Positions 32,652-42,589 of a stretch of DNA of 64,000 nt are shown here, one piece after another; position 1 is the first letter of the stretch; the number at the start of each line of letters is the position of its first letter. The DNA lies in NCBI RefSeq assembly GCF_009932335.1, contig NZ_BLJF01000001.1, positions 1,054,001-1,118,000 of the forward strand, written 5' to 3'. Both the position numbers and the translations under genes were made by a program. This DNA is from Pseudomonas asiatica. GTDB lineage: Bacteria; Pseudomonadota; Gammaproteobacteria; Pseudomonadales; Pseudomonadaceae. The notes under the pieces were generated by a model. It was given only the letters and a program-made list of their open reading frames with translations. It had not been told where the DNA came from and did no database searches.

Positions 32652-33716
32652 ATGAACCAGACCGCCCTGCAGAACAAAGCCCTGGCAGTACTGCTGGCGC
32701 TGGTGACCATTGCCTTCATCTGGATCCTGCTGCCGTACTACGGTGCGATCTTCTGGGCGGTGATACTCGGCATCCTGTTCGCCCCGCTGCAGCGCCACCT
32801 GCTGCTGCGTTTCGGCCGAAGGCGCAACCTGGCTGCGGCGGCCACCTTGCTGGTGTGCCTGCTGGTGGCGATCCTGCCGGTGATCATCACCAGCGCGTTG
32901 CTGGTGCAGGAGGGAGCCGCCCTGTACCAGCGCATCGAGCACGGGGAGCTGGATATTGCCGGCTATGTCGAGCGCGGCAAGGACATGCTTCCGGCGTTTG
33001 CCCAGCAGGGCCTGGACAGCATGGGCATGGGCAACCTCGACGGGCTACGCGACAAGATCACCAAATGGGCCACCCAGGGCAGCCAGGTGCTGGCCAGCCA
33101 GGCGTTCAACTTTGGGCAGGGCACGTTCGAGTTCGTGATCAGCTTCGGCATCATGATGTACCTGTTGTTCTTCTTCCTGCGCGAAGGCGCGGATGTCGCC
33201 CGCCAGGTGCGTCTGGCAGTGCCGTTGCCCGAACACCAGAAGCGCCGTTTGCAACTGAAGTTCAACCGTGTGGTGCGGGCGACGGTAAAAGGCAACGTGC
33301 TGGTGGCCATTACCCAGGGGGCGCTGGGCGGTTTCATTTTCTGGGTGCTGGATATCCCGAGTGCGCTGGTATGGGCGGTGCTGATGGCGTTTCTGTCGCT
33401 GTTGCCGGCGGTGGGGGCGGGGATCGTGTGGGCACCGGTGGCGGCGTATTTCCTGCTGACCGGTGCGATTTTGTCGGGGGTGATACTGACCGCGTTCGGT
33501 GTGCTGGTGATCGGTCTGGTGGACAACTTGTTGCGGCCGATCCTGGTGGGCAAGGACACGCGCATGCCGGACTACCTGATTTTGGTGTCGACGCTGGGCG
33601 GGCTGGCGGTGTTCGGGCTCAACGGCTTCGTGATCGGGCCGTTGATCGCGGCGCTGTTCGTGTCGAGCTGGGCGATCTTCGCGGCAACCAAACCCCGGGT
33701 GCAGTTGCCGGAGTAG
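32652..33716 (+). CDS. AI-2E family permease (PerM/YdiK-like)
   Basis: 354 residues with about seven or eight transmembrane helices (ALAVLLALVTIAFIWILLPY, AAATLLVCLLVAILPVIITS, VISFGIMMYLLFFFLREGAD, VILTAFGVLVIGLVDNLLRP). It has the family's central soluble loop and the DNLLRPILVGKDTRMP motif before the last helices. Members export AI-2 or act as Na+/H+ antiporters; substrate unproven. Divergent from trhP and sharing an upstream region with an Anr box. Confidence 0.85.
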   Translation: MNQTALQNKALAVLLALVTIAFIWILLPYYGAIFWAVILGILFAPLQRHLLLRFGRRRNLAAAATLLVCLLVAILPVIITSALLVQEGAALYQRIEHGELDIAGYVERGKDMLPAFAQQGLDSMGMGNLDGLRDKITKWATQGSQVLASQAFNFGQGTFEFVISFGIMMYLLFFFLREGADVARQVRLAVPLPEHQKRRLQLKFNRVVRATVKGNVLVAITQGALGGFIFWVLDIPSALVWAVLMAFLSLLPAVGAGIVWAPVAAYFLLTGAILSGVILTAFGVLVIGLVDNLLRPILVGKDTRMPDYLILVSTLGGLAVFGLNGFVIGPLIAALFVSSWAIFAATKPRVQLPE

Positions 33717-33730
33717 GGGCGGGCCTTGCT

Positions 33731-33847
33731 GGGGCTGCTTTGCAGCCCATCGCCGGCAAGCCAGCTCCCACAGGTACAGCGTTGTTCTCAAGATTGTCGC
33801 TGGACCTGTGGGAGCTGGCTTGCCGGCGATGGGCCGCAACGCGGCCC
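33731..33847. repeat. REP palindrome pair
   Basis: GGGGCTGCTTTGCAGCCC and GGGCCGCAACGCGGCCCC hairpins flank two inverted CGCCGGCAAGCCAGCTCCCA units between convergent genes. Confidence 0.85.
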
Positions 33848-33857
33848 CATGGCCGGG

Positions 33858-34685
33858 TCAGGATGTTTGCGGCATCTCACCCTTGGCCAGGCGCCGGTTG
33901 ATGTCGGCGATCACTTCGGGCAGTTCGTTGATGGTGTCGATCAGGTAGTGCGGGCGGGAGCCAGCGAACAGGGCGTGGATGCGCTGGCGCTCGCTTTCCA
34001 GCTTCTCGGCGCTCAGCGCGCGGTAGCCTTCCCAGGTCAGCCCCAGGGCATTGCCCGAGCACACCAGGGCCACGGTCCACATGCCGGCACGGCGGCCTTC
34101 GAGAATGCCCGGCACGGTATCGTCGACCTTCACGCACGCCGCCACATCGTCGATACCCAGCGCGATCACGTTGGCCAGGGCCTGGGCCGGCCATGGGCGG
34201 CCGTTCGGGGTTTCGTCGGTGGCCACCACATGGTCGGCCACGTAGCCGTTCTGCGCGGCCAGCTCCACCACCTTGTCCATCACCACCTTCGGGTAGCCCG
34301 AGCAAGAGCCGATCTTCAGGCCGTCCTGGCGCAGCCCGGTGAGAGTGTCCAGGGCGCCGGGGATCAGCGCCGAGTGCACGGCGATCTTCTCGATCTGCAG
34401 CGGCATGAAGCGGTTGTAGATGGCGGTGACATCATCGTCGGTCGGGGTACGGCCGAACACCTTGCGGTAGCGCTCGGCAATTTCCGGCACATCGCACAGG
34501 GTGCGGATGTGGTCCCACTTGCCCATGCCCATCGGGCCACGGGCTTCTTCGATGGACACCTGCACATCGAATTCGGCAAAGGCTTCGACAAAGATCTGGG
34601 TCGGGGCGAAGGAGCCGAAGTCGACCACGGTGCCGGCCCAGTCGAGGATGGCGGCTTGCAGCTGGGTAGGGTTGCTGTAGTTCAT
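33858..34685 (-). CDS. phnX: Phosphonoacetaldehyde hydrolase (phosphonatase)
   Basis: 275 residues. This HAD-superfamily enzyme cleaves phosphonoacetaldehyde to acetaldehyde and phosphate. Asp15 in LDWAGTVVD is the nucleophile and Lys56 in GMGKWDH the Schiff-base lysine unique to phosphonatase. [10 protein letters not shown] and [20 protein letters not shown] carry the remaining HAD motifs. It is second in the phnWX operon, 34 bases after phnW. Confidence 0.93.
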   Translation of the reverse strand: MNYSNPTQLQAAILDWAGTVVDFGSFAPTQIFVEAFAEFDVQVSIEEARGPMGMGKWDHIRTLCDVPEIAERYRKVFGRTPTDDDVTAIYNRFMPLQIEKIAVHSALIPGALDTLTGLRQDGLKIGSCSGYPKVVMDKVVELAAQNGYVADHVVATDETPNGRPWPAQALANVIALGIDDVAACVKVDDTVPGILEGRRAGMWTVALVCSGNALGLTWEGYRALSAEKLESERQRIHALFAGSRPHYLIDTINELPEVIADINRRLAKGEMPQTS

Positions 34686-34719
34686 GTGCGCTTGTTCCTG
34701 AAATTGGGTGGGCAAAGGG

Positions 34720-35826
34720 TCAGATGTCCAGCACTTCCATTTCCCGCAGCACCTCGGCCACGGCATTCACGGCGGCCTGCATGCCATCCGCTCCGACCAC
34801 GCCGATGCAGCCGACACGGAAGGTTTCCACCTGGGTCAGCTTGCCCGGGTAGAGGATGAAGCCCTTGGCCTTGACCCGCTCGTAGAAGTCCTTGAACTGG
34901 TAGCGGGGATCGTTCGGTGCGTGGAAGGTGACGATGATCGGCGCCTGGATCTCGGCGGGCAGGAAGCTGCGCAGGCCGATGGCGGCCATGCCGTCGAGCA
35001 AGGTCTTGCAGTTGTCGGCATAGCGCCGGTGGCGTGCCGGCAGGCCTCCCTCCTCGTTGTATTGCTGCAGCGCTTCGTGCAGGGCAGCGACCACGTGGGT
35101 CGGCGGGGTGAAGCGCCATTGGCCGGTCTTGGCCATGTAGGTGTGCTGGTCGTGCAGGTCCATGGCCAGCGAGTGGGCGTTGCCTTCGGCAGCGGCCAGG
35201 GCGGTTTTCTCGGCAAACACGAAGCCCATGCCAGGTACCCCTTCCAGGCATTTGCCGGAGGCGGCGATCAGCGCCTCGAAGGGGATGGCGCGGGCATCGA
35301 TCGGCAGTGCGCCGAACGAGCTCATGGCGTCGATGATCAGGCGCTTGCCGTGGCCTTTGACCACTTGGGCGATCTCGGGCAGCGGGTTGAGGATGCCGGT
35401 GCTGGTTTCGCAGTGGATCAGCGCGACATGGGTGATGGCCGGGTCGGCGGCCAGCAGGCGGTCGACGTCGGCGGCGGTGGTCGGCTGGTCTTCGGCGGTT
35501 TCGAAGGTGCTGTAGGCACGGCCCAGCACTTTGCAGATCTTCGCCAGGCGCTGGCCATAGGCGCCATTGATCAGCACCAGGACCTTGCCGTCACGCGGCA
35601 CCAGGGTGCCGATGGCCGCTTCCACGGCGAAGGTGCCGCTGCCTTGCAGGGGCACGCAGTGGTGGCTGGCGCTGCCATCGATGATGGCCAGCAGTTGCTC
35701 GCAGACACTGGCAGTCAGTTGGTTGAAGTCGCGGTCCCAGGAGCCCCAGTCCACCAGCATGGCTTGGCGGGTGCGGATTGATGTGGTCAGGGGACCGGGG
35801 GTCAGCAGAATCGGGGCGTTGCTCAT
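34720..35826 (-). CDS. phnW: 2-aminoethylphosphonate:pyruvate aminotransferase
   Basis: 368 residues. This PLP enzyme converts 2-aminoethylphosphonate and pyruvate to phosphonoacetaldehyde and alanine. Lys192 ([15 protein letters not shown]) is the PLP lysine; [10 protein letters not shown] and [11 protein letters not shown] are typical motifs. ATG 35826 is preferred to upstream extensions because GGAATAACG lies nearby and the family begins here. Divergent from its likely LysR regulator. Confidence 0.93.
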   Translation of the reverse strand: MSNAPILLTPGPLTTSIRTRQAMLVDWGSWDRDFNQLTASVCEQLLAIIDGSASHHCVPLQGSGTFAVEAAIGTLVPRDGKVLVLINGAYGQRLAKICKVLGRAYSTFETAEDQPTTAADVDRLLAADPAITHVALIHCETSTGILNPLPEIAQVVKGHGKRLIIDAMSSFGALPIDARAIPFEALIAASGKCLEGVPGMGFVFAEKTALAAAEGNAHSLAMDLHDQHTYMAKTGQWRFTPPTHVVAALHEALQQYNEEGGLPARHRRYADNCKTLLDGMAAIGLRSFLPAEIQAPIIVTFHAPNDPRYQFKDFYERVKAKGFILYPGKLTQVETFRVGCIGVVGADGMQAAVNAVAEVLREMEVLDI

Positions 35827-35885
35827 TCCGTTATTCCTCACAAGCGGTGGGCTGAAACTACGGGGCCTAGGTTGCAATTGGCGCT

Positions 35886-35918
35886 GTCATCAATCAAATT
35901 GTTTGTTGTTATCCGAGC
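35886..35918. promoter_or_regulatory. Divergent AT-rich phn promoter region
   Basis: The phnW-regulator intergenic region (about 110 bp) has an AT-rich centre, CATCAATCAAATTGTTTGTT, with partial dyad symmetry (CAAAT-T-GTTTG), the kind of site LysR regulators bind. Inference from position. Confidence 0.35.
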
Positions 35919-35938
35919 TATAAGTAAGGCCGATAAAT

Positions 35939-36802
35939 ATGAACCTGTTCCAGTTGCGTGCCTTCGATGCCGTGGCCCGTGAGGGCAGCTTCACCCGTGC
36001 CGCCGCACGCCTGTTCATCAGCCAGCCGGCAGTGACCGGGCACGTGAAGGCGCTGGAGGAGCACTACCAGATCACCTTGCTGCGGCGTACCGCGCGGCGG
36101 GTTGAGTTGACCGAAGAGGGCACCCGCCTGGCAGCCATCACCCGCGCCATGTTCGGGCTGGCCGAAGAGGCGCAGGCCATGCTCGAGGCTAATCGCCAAT
36201 TGCTGACCGGGCGCCTGGAGGTGGCGGCCGATGGCCCGCACCGGGTCATGCCGATGCTGGCGCTGCTGCGCGAGCGCTACCCGGGCATTACCGTCAACCT
36301 GCGCTTGGGCAATGCCCAGGAAACTTTGGCGGCATTGCTCAGCGAGCATGCCGACGTGGCCGTGCTGACCGAGATCGAGCCGCGCAAAGGCCTGCATTTG
36401 CAGAACCTGTGCGAGTCGCGGTTGTGCGCCTTGCTGCCGGCGGGGCATGCCTGGGCCAGCGGCGAGGGTGATTTGCCGCTGGCCGAGCTGCACCAGCAGA
36501 TCATGGTGTTGCGCGAGCCCAGCTCCACCACCCGGCGCACCTTCGACAAGGCCTGCAGCAAGGCCGCTGTGCAACCTCGGGTGCTGCTGGAGCTGGATAG
36601 CCGCGAGGCGGTGACCGAAGCGGTGGCCTCGGAGCTGGGCATTGGCGTGGTGTCGTCCACCGAAGTCGCCAATGACCCGCGGGTAGTGGCGCGCCCGCTG
36701 GCCGGTGACGGCCTGGTCAACCAGCACCTGATCGGCTGCCTGGAGCGCCGCCGTGAGCTGCGCCTGATCCAGGCGTTCCTCGGTCTGGCGGCTGGGCTGT
36801 GA
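35939..36802 (+). CDS. LysR-family regulator of phosphonate use
   Basis: 287 residues. The HTH (QLRAFDAVAREGSFTRAAAR, FISQPAVTGHVKALEEHY) and effector domain (GRLEVAADGPHRVMPMLALL, VLREPSSTTRRTFDKACSK) are typical. Divergent from phnW, so it likely activates phnWX in response to 2-aminoethylphosphonate even when phosphate is sufficient, as known for related clusters. Stated by context. Confidence 0.85.
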   Translation: MNLFQLRAFDAVAREGSFTRAAARLFISQPAVTGHVKALEEHYQITLLRRTARRVELTEEGTRLAAITRAMFGLAEEAQAMLEANRQLLTGRLEVAADGPHRVMPMLALLRERYPGITVNLRLGNAQETLAALLSEHADVAVLTEIEPRKGLHLQNLCESRLCALLPAGHAWASGEGDLPLAELHQQIMVLREPSSTTRRTFDKACSKAAVQPRVLLELDSREAVTEAVASELGIGVVSSTEVANDPRVVARPLAGDGLVNQHLIGCLERRRELRLIQAFLGLAAGL

Positions 36803-36859
36803 TGGCTGTTTTCAATCGGGCGGCCTAAGATGGCCGGCATTGAGCCGACAGGACCGTTG

Positions 36860-37882
36860 ATGAGCGAGAAAGACACCATTTCCATGCAGCTGGTACGCGA
36901 GGCGCTGTTGCAGACCTGCCCCGCTGGCGAGCCCGATATCGGCTTGCTGGCCCGGGCGGGTATCGCCGTCGAACAGCTGCACCTGCCTGCGGCGCGAGTC
37001 AGCGCCGAGTCCTATGCCCGGCTCTGGCGCCTGCTGGCGCGGCGCTGCAACGATGAGTTCTTCGCCATGGACCCGCGCGGTCTGCGCAGCGGCAGCCTGG
37101 CGTTCATGTGCCGTGCCAGCATGGGCCAGCCGACCCTGGGCGCTGGCCTGGAAACCGCGCTGGCGTTTCTGTCACTGATGCTTGAAGACCTGCAGCCAAG
37201 CCTGGTGCGCCAGCAGGGCCTGGCCGAAATCGTCATCAATGAACCGCGTGACACCCCGCGCCGCGCTTTCACCTATTTCACCTTCTGGATGATCGTGCAC
37301 GGTGTGACCTGCTGGCTGGCCGGGCGACGTATCCCGATCCTGGCCATCGATCTGCGCTGTGCCGAACCGCCGTTCTGCGATGACTACCGGGTGATGTTTT
37401 CGGAAAACCTGCAGTTCGAGCGCCCGCGCACACGCATGATCATCGCTGCCGAATGCCTTGAGCTGCCGCTGCGGCGCAGCGAAGAAGAACTGCAGCGTTT
37501 TCTGGCCGAGGCGCCGGGCAACATCCTGGTCAAGTACCGTGACCCGGCCAGCCTCGGGCGGCGCATTCGCACCGACCTGCTGCGCCTGGATCCGGGGCAG
37601 TGGCCCGATGGTGACAGCCTGGCGCGGCAGTTGTGCCTGTCGCCCTCTACCCTGCGCCGGCGGCTGGCCGAAGAGGGTCAGAATTACCAGGGGTTGAAGG
37701 ACAGTGTGCGGCGTGAGCTGGCGATTGCCTGGCTGAGCCAGGAAGACGCAGCCATGAGCGAAATCGCCGAACGCCTGGGCTTTGCCGACAGCAGTTCGTT
37801 CTACAAGGCGTTTCGCAAGTGGTTCGGCTGCAACCCCGGGCATTACCGTGCGCTGATCCTCAAGCGCGGCAGTGGCGGCTAG
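36860..37882 (+). CDS. AraC-family regulator with arabinose-binding-like (OruR-type) N-terminus
   Basis: 340 residues from ATG 36860. The N-terminal half resembles the OruR/ArcS 'arabinose_bd' domain (SAESYARLWRLLARRCNDEF), and the C-terminus is an AraC HTH pair (SLARQLCLSPSTLRRRLAEE, MSEIAERLGFADSSSFYKAF). Target genes are not evident; the downstream gene on the same strand is a giant LRR effector 78 bases on, so a regulatory link is possible but unproven. Confidence 0.85.
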   Translation: MSEKDTISMQLVREALLQTCPAGEPDIGLLARAGIAVEQLHLPAARVSAESYARLWRLLARRCNDEFFAMDPRGLRSGSLAFMCRASMGQPTLGAGLETALAFLSLMLEDLQPSLVRQQGLAEIVINEPRDTPRRAFTYFTFWMIVHGVTCWLAGRRIPILAIDLRCAEPPFCDDYRVMFSENLQFERPRTRMIIAAECLELPLRRSEEELQRFLAEAPGNILVKYRDPASLGRRIRTDLLRLDPGQWPDGDSLARQLCLSPSTLRRRLAEEGQNYQGLKDSVRRELAIAWLSQEDAAMSEIAERLGFADSSSFYKAFRKWFGCNPGHYRALILKRGSGG

Positions 37883-37960
37883 GGGACCACGCCTTCCCGC
37901 TGCCGGCCGCCGCCGCTGGCAAGCATCGTGACGAGTCGATCACTGACCAGGAAATCGACG

Positions 37961-40900
37961 ATGTCTCAACCTGCCTTGCATCCCAAGTTGCTTCACCCCG
38001 CCGAAGACTTCATCGCCCAAAGCTTGCCCGCCTGGTTGAAGGCGGCGAAGCCCAAGCAGCTTGCCAGGCTGCAACTGCGTTTCAATGCCTATCTTGCGAG
38101 TCAGAGGCAGATGGCAGGGTTCGCCGACCGCCTGCAGCCTCTGGACCGGTTTGCCAAGCAACTGTTCGAGCCTGCCTTGCGTCAGGACAGCCAGCTGAAG
38201 CTGCAGGTTGACCTGGACAAGCTGGTGTGGCGCGAAACACGCGCACGGCTGGATGTGAGAACCGGCTTGATCCCTGATTATCAACCGTACTTCGTGCGCA
38301 TGCCGGCCTTGCAAAAGCTGTTGCAGAACTTCAAGGCCAACGAGTCCTTCTTCCTCGGCACCGCCTTGACCCTCCCGGGAGCCCACCAGGACGAGCAGGT
38401 GGTGAGCGAAGACATCGACCGGATTGTCAGCCTGTGCCGCCAGGTGGATGTCGGCAGCGCCTACCAGCGGCACCTGGCGCAGGTATTGACCCCTGACTAT
38501 GAAAAAGCCCTGACCACCGACCGGCGCCTGGAACTGGCCGTGGCGGTCGAGATCGCGGCCATCAAGCAGCAGCTGGATCCGCAAGACCTGCTGCTGCTGC
38601 GTGTCGCGTGCAAGGATGAACACGCCGTGATCAAGGGGCCGCTGCAGCTGGAGATCGGTGCGCTTCAGGTCCTTGGCTGCCGGGTGGATGGCGCGCTGGC
38701 GGTTGAATTGATCGAGCAGTCCCGCCACCAGTCCACGTTTCCCTTCGGGGTACCTGGGCGCTTGAAAAGAGTGATCCTGTACACCCCTGACGATCAGGCG
38801 CAACCCCTGCGCGCGTTCACCAACTGGGATGAGGCGAACCGCGTCCTGGCCACGGCGATGGGCAACCAGGACTATCGGCAGGCATTCGTGCGGCGCATTG
38901 CCTTGGGTGATCGCGCCATTTGTGAGCAGGCCCTGGCCACCCGCTTGCAGGATGCACAACCTGACCTGGAACCCCGCAGGGTGTTGGAAGCGGGGGACGG
39001 TTTTGCGTCGATGGCCGCCTGGCACATTCAGCGAATCAAGGCCGATGGACGTTTCCTAGCGGTGCCCACCGCCCAGGCCGATGACGCGGCTTCGGAGCAG
39101 CGCCTGGACGAGCTCAAAGGCGCCGGCCTGGTATTGCTCAACCTGGCGGGCCTGTTCGTGCCGGTCATCGGGGCTTTGCTGCTGGCGGACCTTGCCAGGC
39201 AACTGTTGACCGAAACTTTCGAGGGCGTGCGTGACTGGCAGTTGGGCCATCAGCATGAGGCCTTGATGCATATGCTTCAGGTGGCATTCAGCGTGGCAAC
39301 CACCGGTGCGGTGGTTGTCGGTGCCCACCTGGCCCGCAGCGCATTCGTCGAAACCCTGGAGCCGGTCATCACCGAAGATGGCCGGCAACGGCTGTGGCGC
39401 AATGAGCTGGCGCCTTACCAGGACACTACTCCACCCGTTCAGCTGACGGAGCTCGACAACGGCTTGCTCGCCGAGGGTGAGCGCCATTGGTGGCGGTTGA
39501 ATGGAGCCTTGTATCGGGTAAGGCAAACCGCCAATGGCGTCTGGCGCTTGCTGCATGCCGACGGTGAGGCAGCGTTCGGGCCGGTGCTGGAACGCTGCTC
39601 TGCGCGTGGCTGGCGGCTGGCTTATGAGCGGCCACTGGAATGGCAGGGCGCCGCGCTGTTGCTCGGGCGGCTCTGGCCGGCTGCGGCCGCGATGGACGCT
39701 GTGCGGGTGGAGCAGGTGCTGAAAGTCGCGGATGTCGACGAGGCCTACCTGCGTGGCCTGCTGGTGGAGCGGCGAGCGATGCCAGTGCAGCTGCGCGATA
39801 CCTTGCAGCGCTTTGCCGTGGACGCGCGCGCGCAAGCCTTTTTCAGCCGGCTGGAAGCGGGGGAGGCCGATACCGATTCCGACTTGTGGCAATGGTGCAT
39901 CGAAAGGCTGCAGCTGCAGGATGAAACCGTCGAAGAACAGGCGCTGTCGATCGGTGACGCGGCAATCGAGTTGCGTGAGGCGATGCTCGAGCATTTCTCC
40001 GGGCTTTACCTGGCTGACGACCCGCTGCTGGGCTTGATCCAGCGCGACTTCCCGACGCTGCCAGAAGCCTATGCCCTCGATGTGCTGGAGCAGGCCACCG
40101 AGGCTGTGCGCTTGCGCATGCAGGCAGAGTCCCGTCTGCCGCTGGCGTTGGCTGAGCAGGCGCGGGTGGCCCTGCAACTGGCGCGCCTGACCCGCATGCG
40201 CGAAGCGTTGTACCTGCAAGGCAGTTACCGGCCGGAAGTGGTGGCGCTGGCCTTTGCCCTGCTGCGTCGGCATGGCCCCGGCGCTGCCGGGTTCAACCTG
40301 GTGTTGCGTCGTGACCCGTATGCTGGGGCGGCGATGGAACGGCTGTTCGCCGAGACCGACCTTGAGCAGGACGTGGTGCTGGTCAGGCGGGAAGGGCGCT
40401 TCCAGCTCTACAACGACAGAGGCTTGCCGGATGAGCGCGAGGTCGCCGCCCCCGAGGGGCTGTTCGAGGTGCTGGCCGCTTGCCTGCCCGTGGAATACCG
40501 GGTGCGACAGGGTTGGAATGGCACCGATGCGCCGACCAGAATCCGCGAGCAGATGCAGGCCTGGCTACCCGGTGACCGGCAGGCCCTGCTGCGCCTGCTC
40601 GGCTGGCGGGAGGCAAGGCCCATGGCATCGCCCATGCAGCGTTTGGCCGATGGCCGAGCGGGCTATCCACTGGGTGGCTGCCAGTCGTGCATCGGCTCGC
40701 CGGAGCTTGTGGTGCGGCAGCGGGTGCGCGCCTTGTACCCCGGTATCGGGGATGTCGGCGTCGATCGCTATGTCCAGAGCCTGTTGGACATGCGCGGGGG
40801 CCTGTTCGAGAACCTGCTGCGTGTCGAGCAGGAGTACCGCCGCCTGGATGACAGCTTGCTGGCCTGGGTTGCAGAGGTGGCGGGCAGCGCCAGCCGCGCA

Positions 40901-42469
40901 CGCCGACGCGTCGCAGATTCGTTGCGGCGTGCCTGGCAGATGCGCAGCGACCGCGCCGTCGGGGCTATCGGCAACGATGCGGTGCTCAGCCTGAGCATCG
41001 TCGCCGTACCGGTGGGCAGCCTGCCTGTATTGCCGATCGGGACGGACTTCTCGCACGTGTCGGAATTGACCCTGTCGGCGCTCGGTCTGGATGCCATCCC
41101 GCCGGGGTTCCTCGCCTGCTTCCCCGATCTGCTGTGCCTGGACATGAGCGACAACGCCTTGCGCGCGCTACCTGCGGGGCTGGAGCGTTTGACCGCCTTG
41201 CGCCAGTTGCTGATGCCGCGCAACCGTATTCGTATCTCGGAGCCGCAGGCCAATGTGCTGACTGGCCTGGCGCTCTTGCGTTCGCTGGACCTGAGTGACA
41301 ACCCGCTCGGCGACATCAGGCTACAGTTCGAGCGGTTGCCCAGCCTGCGGATCCTGCGTTTGAACCGGGTGCAGATGACGGCGCTGCCCTGGGGCCTGGA
41401 GTGGTGTGGCCTGTTGGTGTTCGCCGACCTTCGCAACAACCAGATAGCCGAGTTGCCGGCAGCCTTGTTTCAGGCCCCGTTGCAGTTGCGCCGTGCCATG
41501 CACCTGGAGGGCAATGCACTGCCAGTGCAGGATCTCGATCGCCTTTATGCCGCCGAACGCCTGCTGGCCACGCCCCGCCCGCAACGGCACGCCCCGGCCC
41601 GGGAACAATGGCTGCAGACCCTGGACCCAGCGGCGCGGCAGGAGCAGCAAGGGAAATGGGATGCGCTGAATGCCGAGCCCGGCAGCCTGGCTTTCTTCGA
41701 GCTGCTCAGGCAACTGACGAGCACGGCCGAATTCAGCAAGGCGCCGGCCGAACTCGGGTTCAGGGTATGGGCAATGCTGGATGCCGCCCATGCCGATACC
41801 ACCACGCGCATGGCGCTGTTTGACCTGGCAGCGGAGCCCACCACCTGTGTGGACAGCGTTTCCACGGTGTTCAGCCGCCTTGAGGTGCGCATGCATGTCG
41901 AGCAGGCCACCCGCGGCGGCGACCCGATCTCGACCCGCTCGGCACGCCTGCAGCTGGCCAAGCGGCTGTTTCGCGTGCACTGGGTGGAGAAAATCGCCCG
42001 GCGCGAAATCGACGCCCGCTACCAGGATGGACGCTGGAGCCACGGGAACCACGATGAAGAGGAGGTGGAGGTCAACCTTGCCTACCTCAGCGGCTTGGCC
42101 CAGCGCCTGGACCTGTTGGGCCAGCCTCGCCATATGCAGTTTGGCAGGCTGGCCAACGTGTCGCCCCTGCAACTGGACGAGGCCTTCAAGGAAGTGCTGG
42201 AGGTGGAGGCGGGCGAGCAACGGATCGTGTTCATCAGCGAGCGTGATTTCTGGTTGCCGGTACTGCGGGCAGAGCATCCGGATGACTTCGAAAACCTGGA
42301 AACGCAATTCACCGTTCGGCTGGAGGCATTGGACGAGCAAAGGGAAGCTTTGACCAGTGACGAGTACTGGAACCTGAGCAACGCTCTGCGCGACGAGCGC
42401 GAGCAGGCCCTGGCCAGCCTTGCCCAGCGCCTTACGCGCGAAGCGTTCATGGTGCCAGAGGCAAAGTGA
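37961..42469 (+). CDS. Giant LRR protein with NEL-type E3 ubiquitin ligase domain (catalytic Cys present)
   Basis: 1,502 residues. The N-terminal region (HPKLLHPAEDFIAQSLPAWL through KALTTDRRLELAVAVE) matches the DUF6543/'dermonecrotic toxin'-like domain common in Pseudomonas LRR effectors. A hydrophobic pair near 390-460 (VLLNLAGLFVPVIGALLLAD, VAFSVATTGAVVVGAHLARS) may insert into membranes. LRRs run about 1030-1180 (LTLSALGLDAIPPGFLACF, LRSLDLSDNPLGDIRLQFER). The C-terminal NEL domain (about 1200-1502) has Cys1296 in the CxD motif (TTCVDSVSTVFSRLEVRMHV). NEL enzymes ubiquitinate host proteins. No secretion system or signal peptide is visible here, so the route out of the cell is unknown. 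Confidence 0.85.
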   Translation: MSQPALHPKLLHPAEDFIAQSLPAWLKAAKPKQLARLQLRFNAYLASQRQMAGFADRLQPLDRFAKQLFEPALRQDSQLKLQVDLDKLVWRETRARLDVRTGLIPDYQPYFVRMPALQKLLQNFKANESFFLGTALTLPGAHQDEQVVSEDIDRIVSLCRQVDVGSAYQRHLAQVLTPDYEKALTTDRRLELAVAVEIAAIKQQLDPQDLLLLRVACKDEHAVIKGPLQLEIGALQVLGCRVDGALAVELIEQSRHQSTFPFGVPGRLKRVILYTPDDQAQPLRAFTNWDEANRVLATAMGNQDYRQAFVRRIALGDRAICEQALATRLQDAQPDLEPRRVLEAGDGFASMAAWHIQRIKADGRFLAVPTAQADDAASEQRLDELKGAGLVLLNLAGLFVPVIGALLLADLARQLLTETFEGVRDWQLGHQHEALMHMLQVAFSVATTGAVVVGAHLARSAFVETLEPVITEDGRQRLWRNELAPYQDTTPPVQLTELDNGLLAEGERHWWRLNGALYRVRQTANGVWRLLHADGEAAFGPVLERCSARGWRLAYERPLEWQGAALLLGRLWPAAAAMDAVRVEQVLKVADVDEAYLRGLLVERRAMPVQLRDTLQRFAVDARAQAFFSRLEAGEADTDSDLWQWCIERLQLQDETVEEQALSIGDAAIELREAMLEHFSGLYLADDPLLGLIQRDFPTLPEAYALDVLEQATEAVRLRMQAESRLPLALAEQARVALQLARLTRMREALYLQGSYRPEVVALAFALLRRHGPGAAGFNLVLRRDPYAGAAMERLFAETDLEQDVVLVRREGRFQLYNDRGLPDEREVAAPEGLFEVLAACLPVEYRVRQGWNGTDAPTRIREQMQAWLPGDRQALLRLLGWREARPMASPMQRLADGRAGYPLGGCQSCIGSPELVVRQRVRALYPGIGDVGVDRYVQSLLDMRGGLFENLLRVEQEYRRLDDSLLAWVAEVAGSASRARRRVADSLRRAWQMRSDRAVGAIGNDAVLSLSIVAVPVGSLPVLPIGTDFSHVSELTLSALGLDAIPPGFLACFPDLLCLDMSDNALRALPAGLERLTALRQLLMPRNRIRISEPQANVLTGLALLRSLDLSDNPLGDIRLQFERLPSLRILRLNRVQMTALPWGLEWCGLLVFADLRNNQIAELPAALFQAPLQLRRAMHLEGNALPVQDLDRLYAAERLLATPRPQRHAPAREQWLQTLDPAARQEQQGKWDALNAEPGSLAFFELLRQLTSTAEFSKAPAELGFRVWAMLDAAHADTTTRMALFDLAAEPTTCVDSVSTVFSRLEVRMHVEQATRGGDPISTRSARLQLAKRLFRVHWVEKIARREIDARYQDGRWSHGNHDEEEVEVNLAYLSGLAQRLDLLGQPRHMQFGRLANVSPLQLDEAFKEVLEVEAGEQRIVFISERDFWLPVLRAEHPDDFENLETQFTVRLEALDEQREALTSDEYWNLSNALRDEREQALASLAQRLTREAFMVPEAK

Positions 42470-42480
42470 CGGCCCTTCAG

Positions 42481-42503
42481 GGGCGGCACGCAGTGTGCCG
42501 CCC
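42481..42503 (+). terminator. Hairpin between the two LRR genes
   Basis: GGGCGGCAC-gcagt-GTGCCGCCC is a perfect 9-bp stem 12 bases after the first LRR gene, without a T run. It may partly terminate or process the transcript before the second paralogue. Confidence 0.45.
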
Positions 42504-42589
42504 TGCTTCTACCGCAGGGGTTCCCTCTGCGCAAGCACCGGCAGGTTGCACACCATGCGTGGCTTTCGACAGTCATCCAGGGACCTGCC

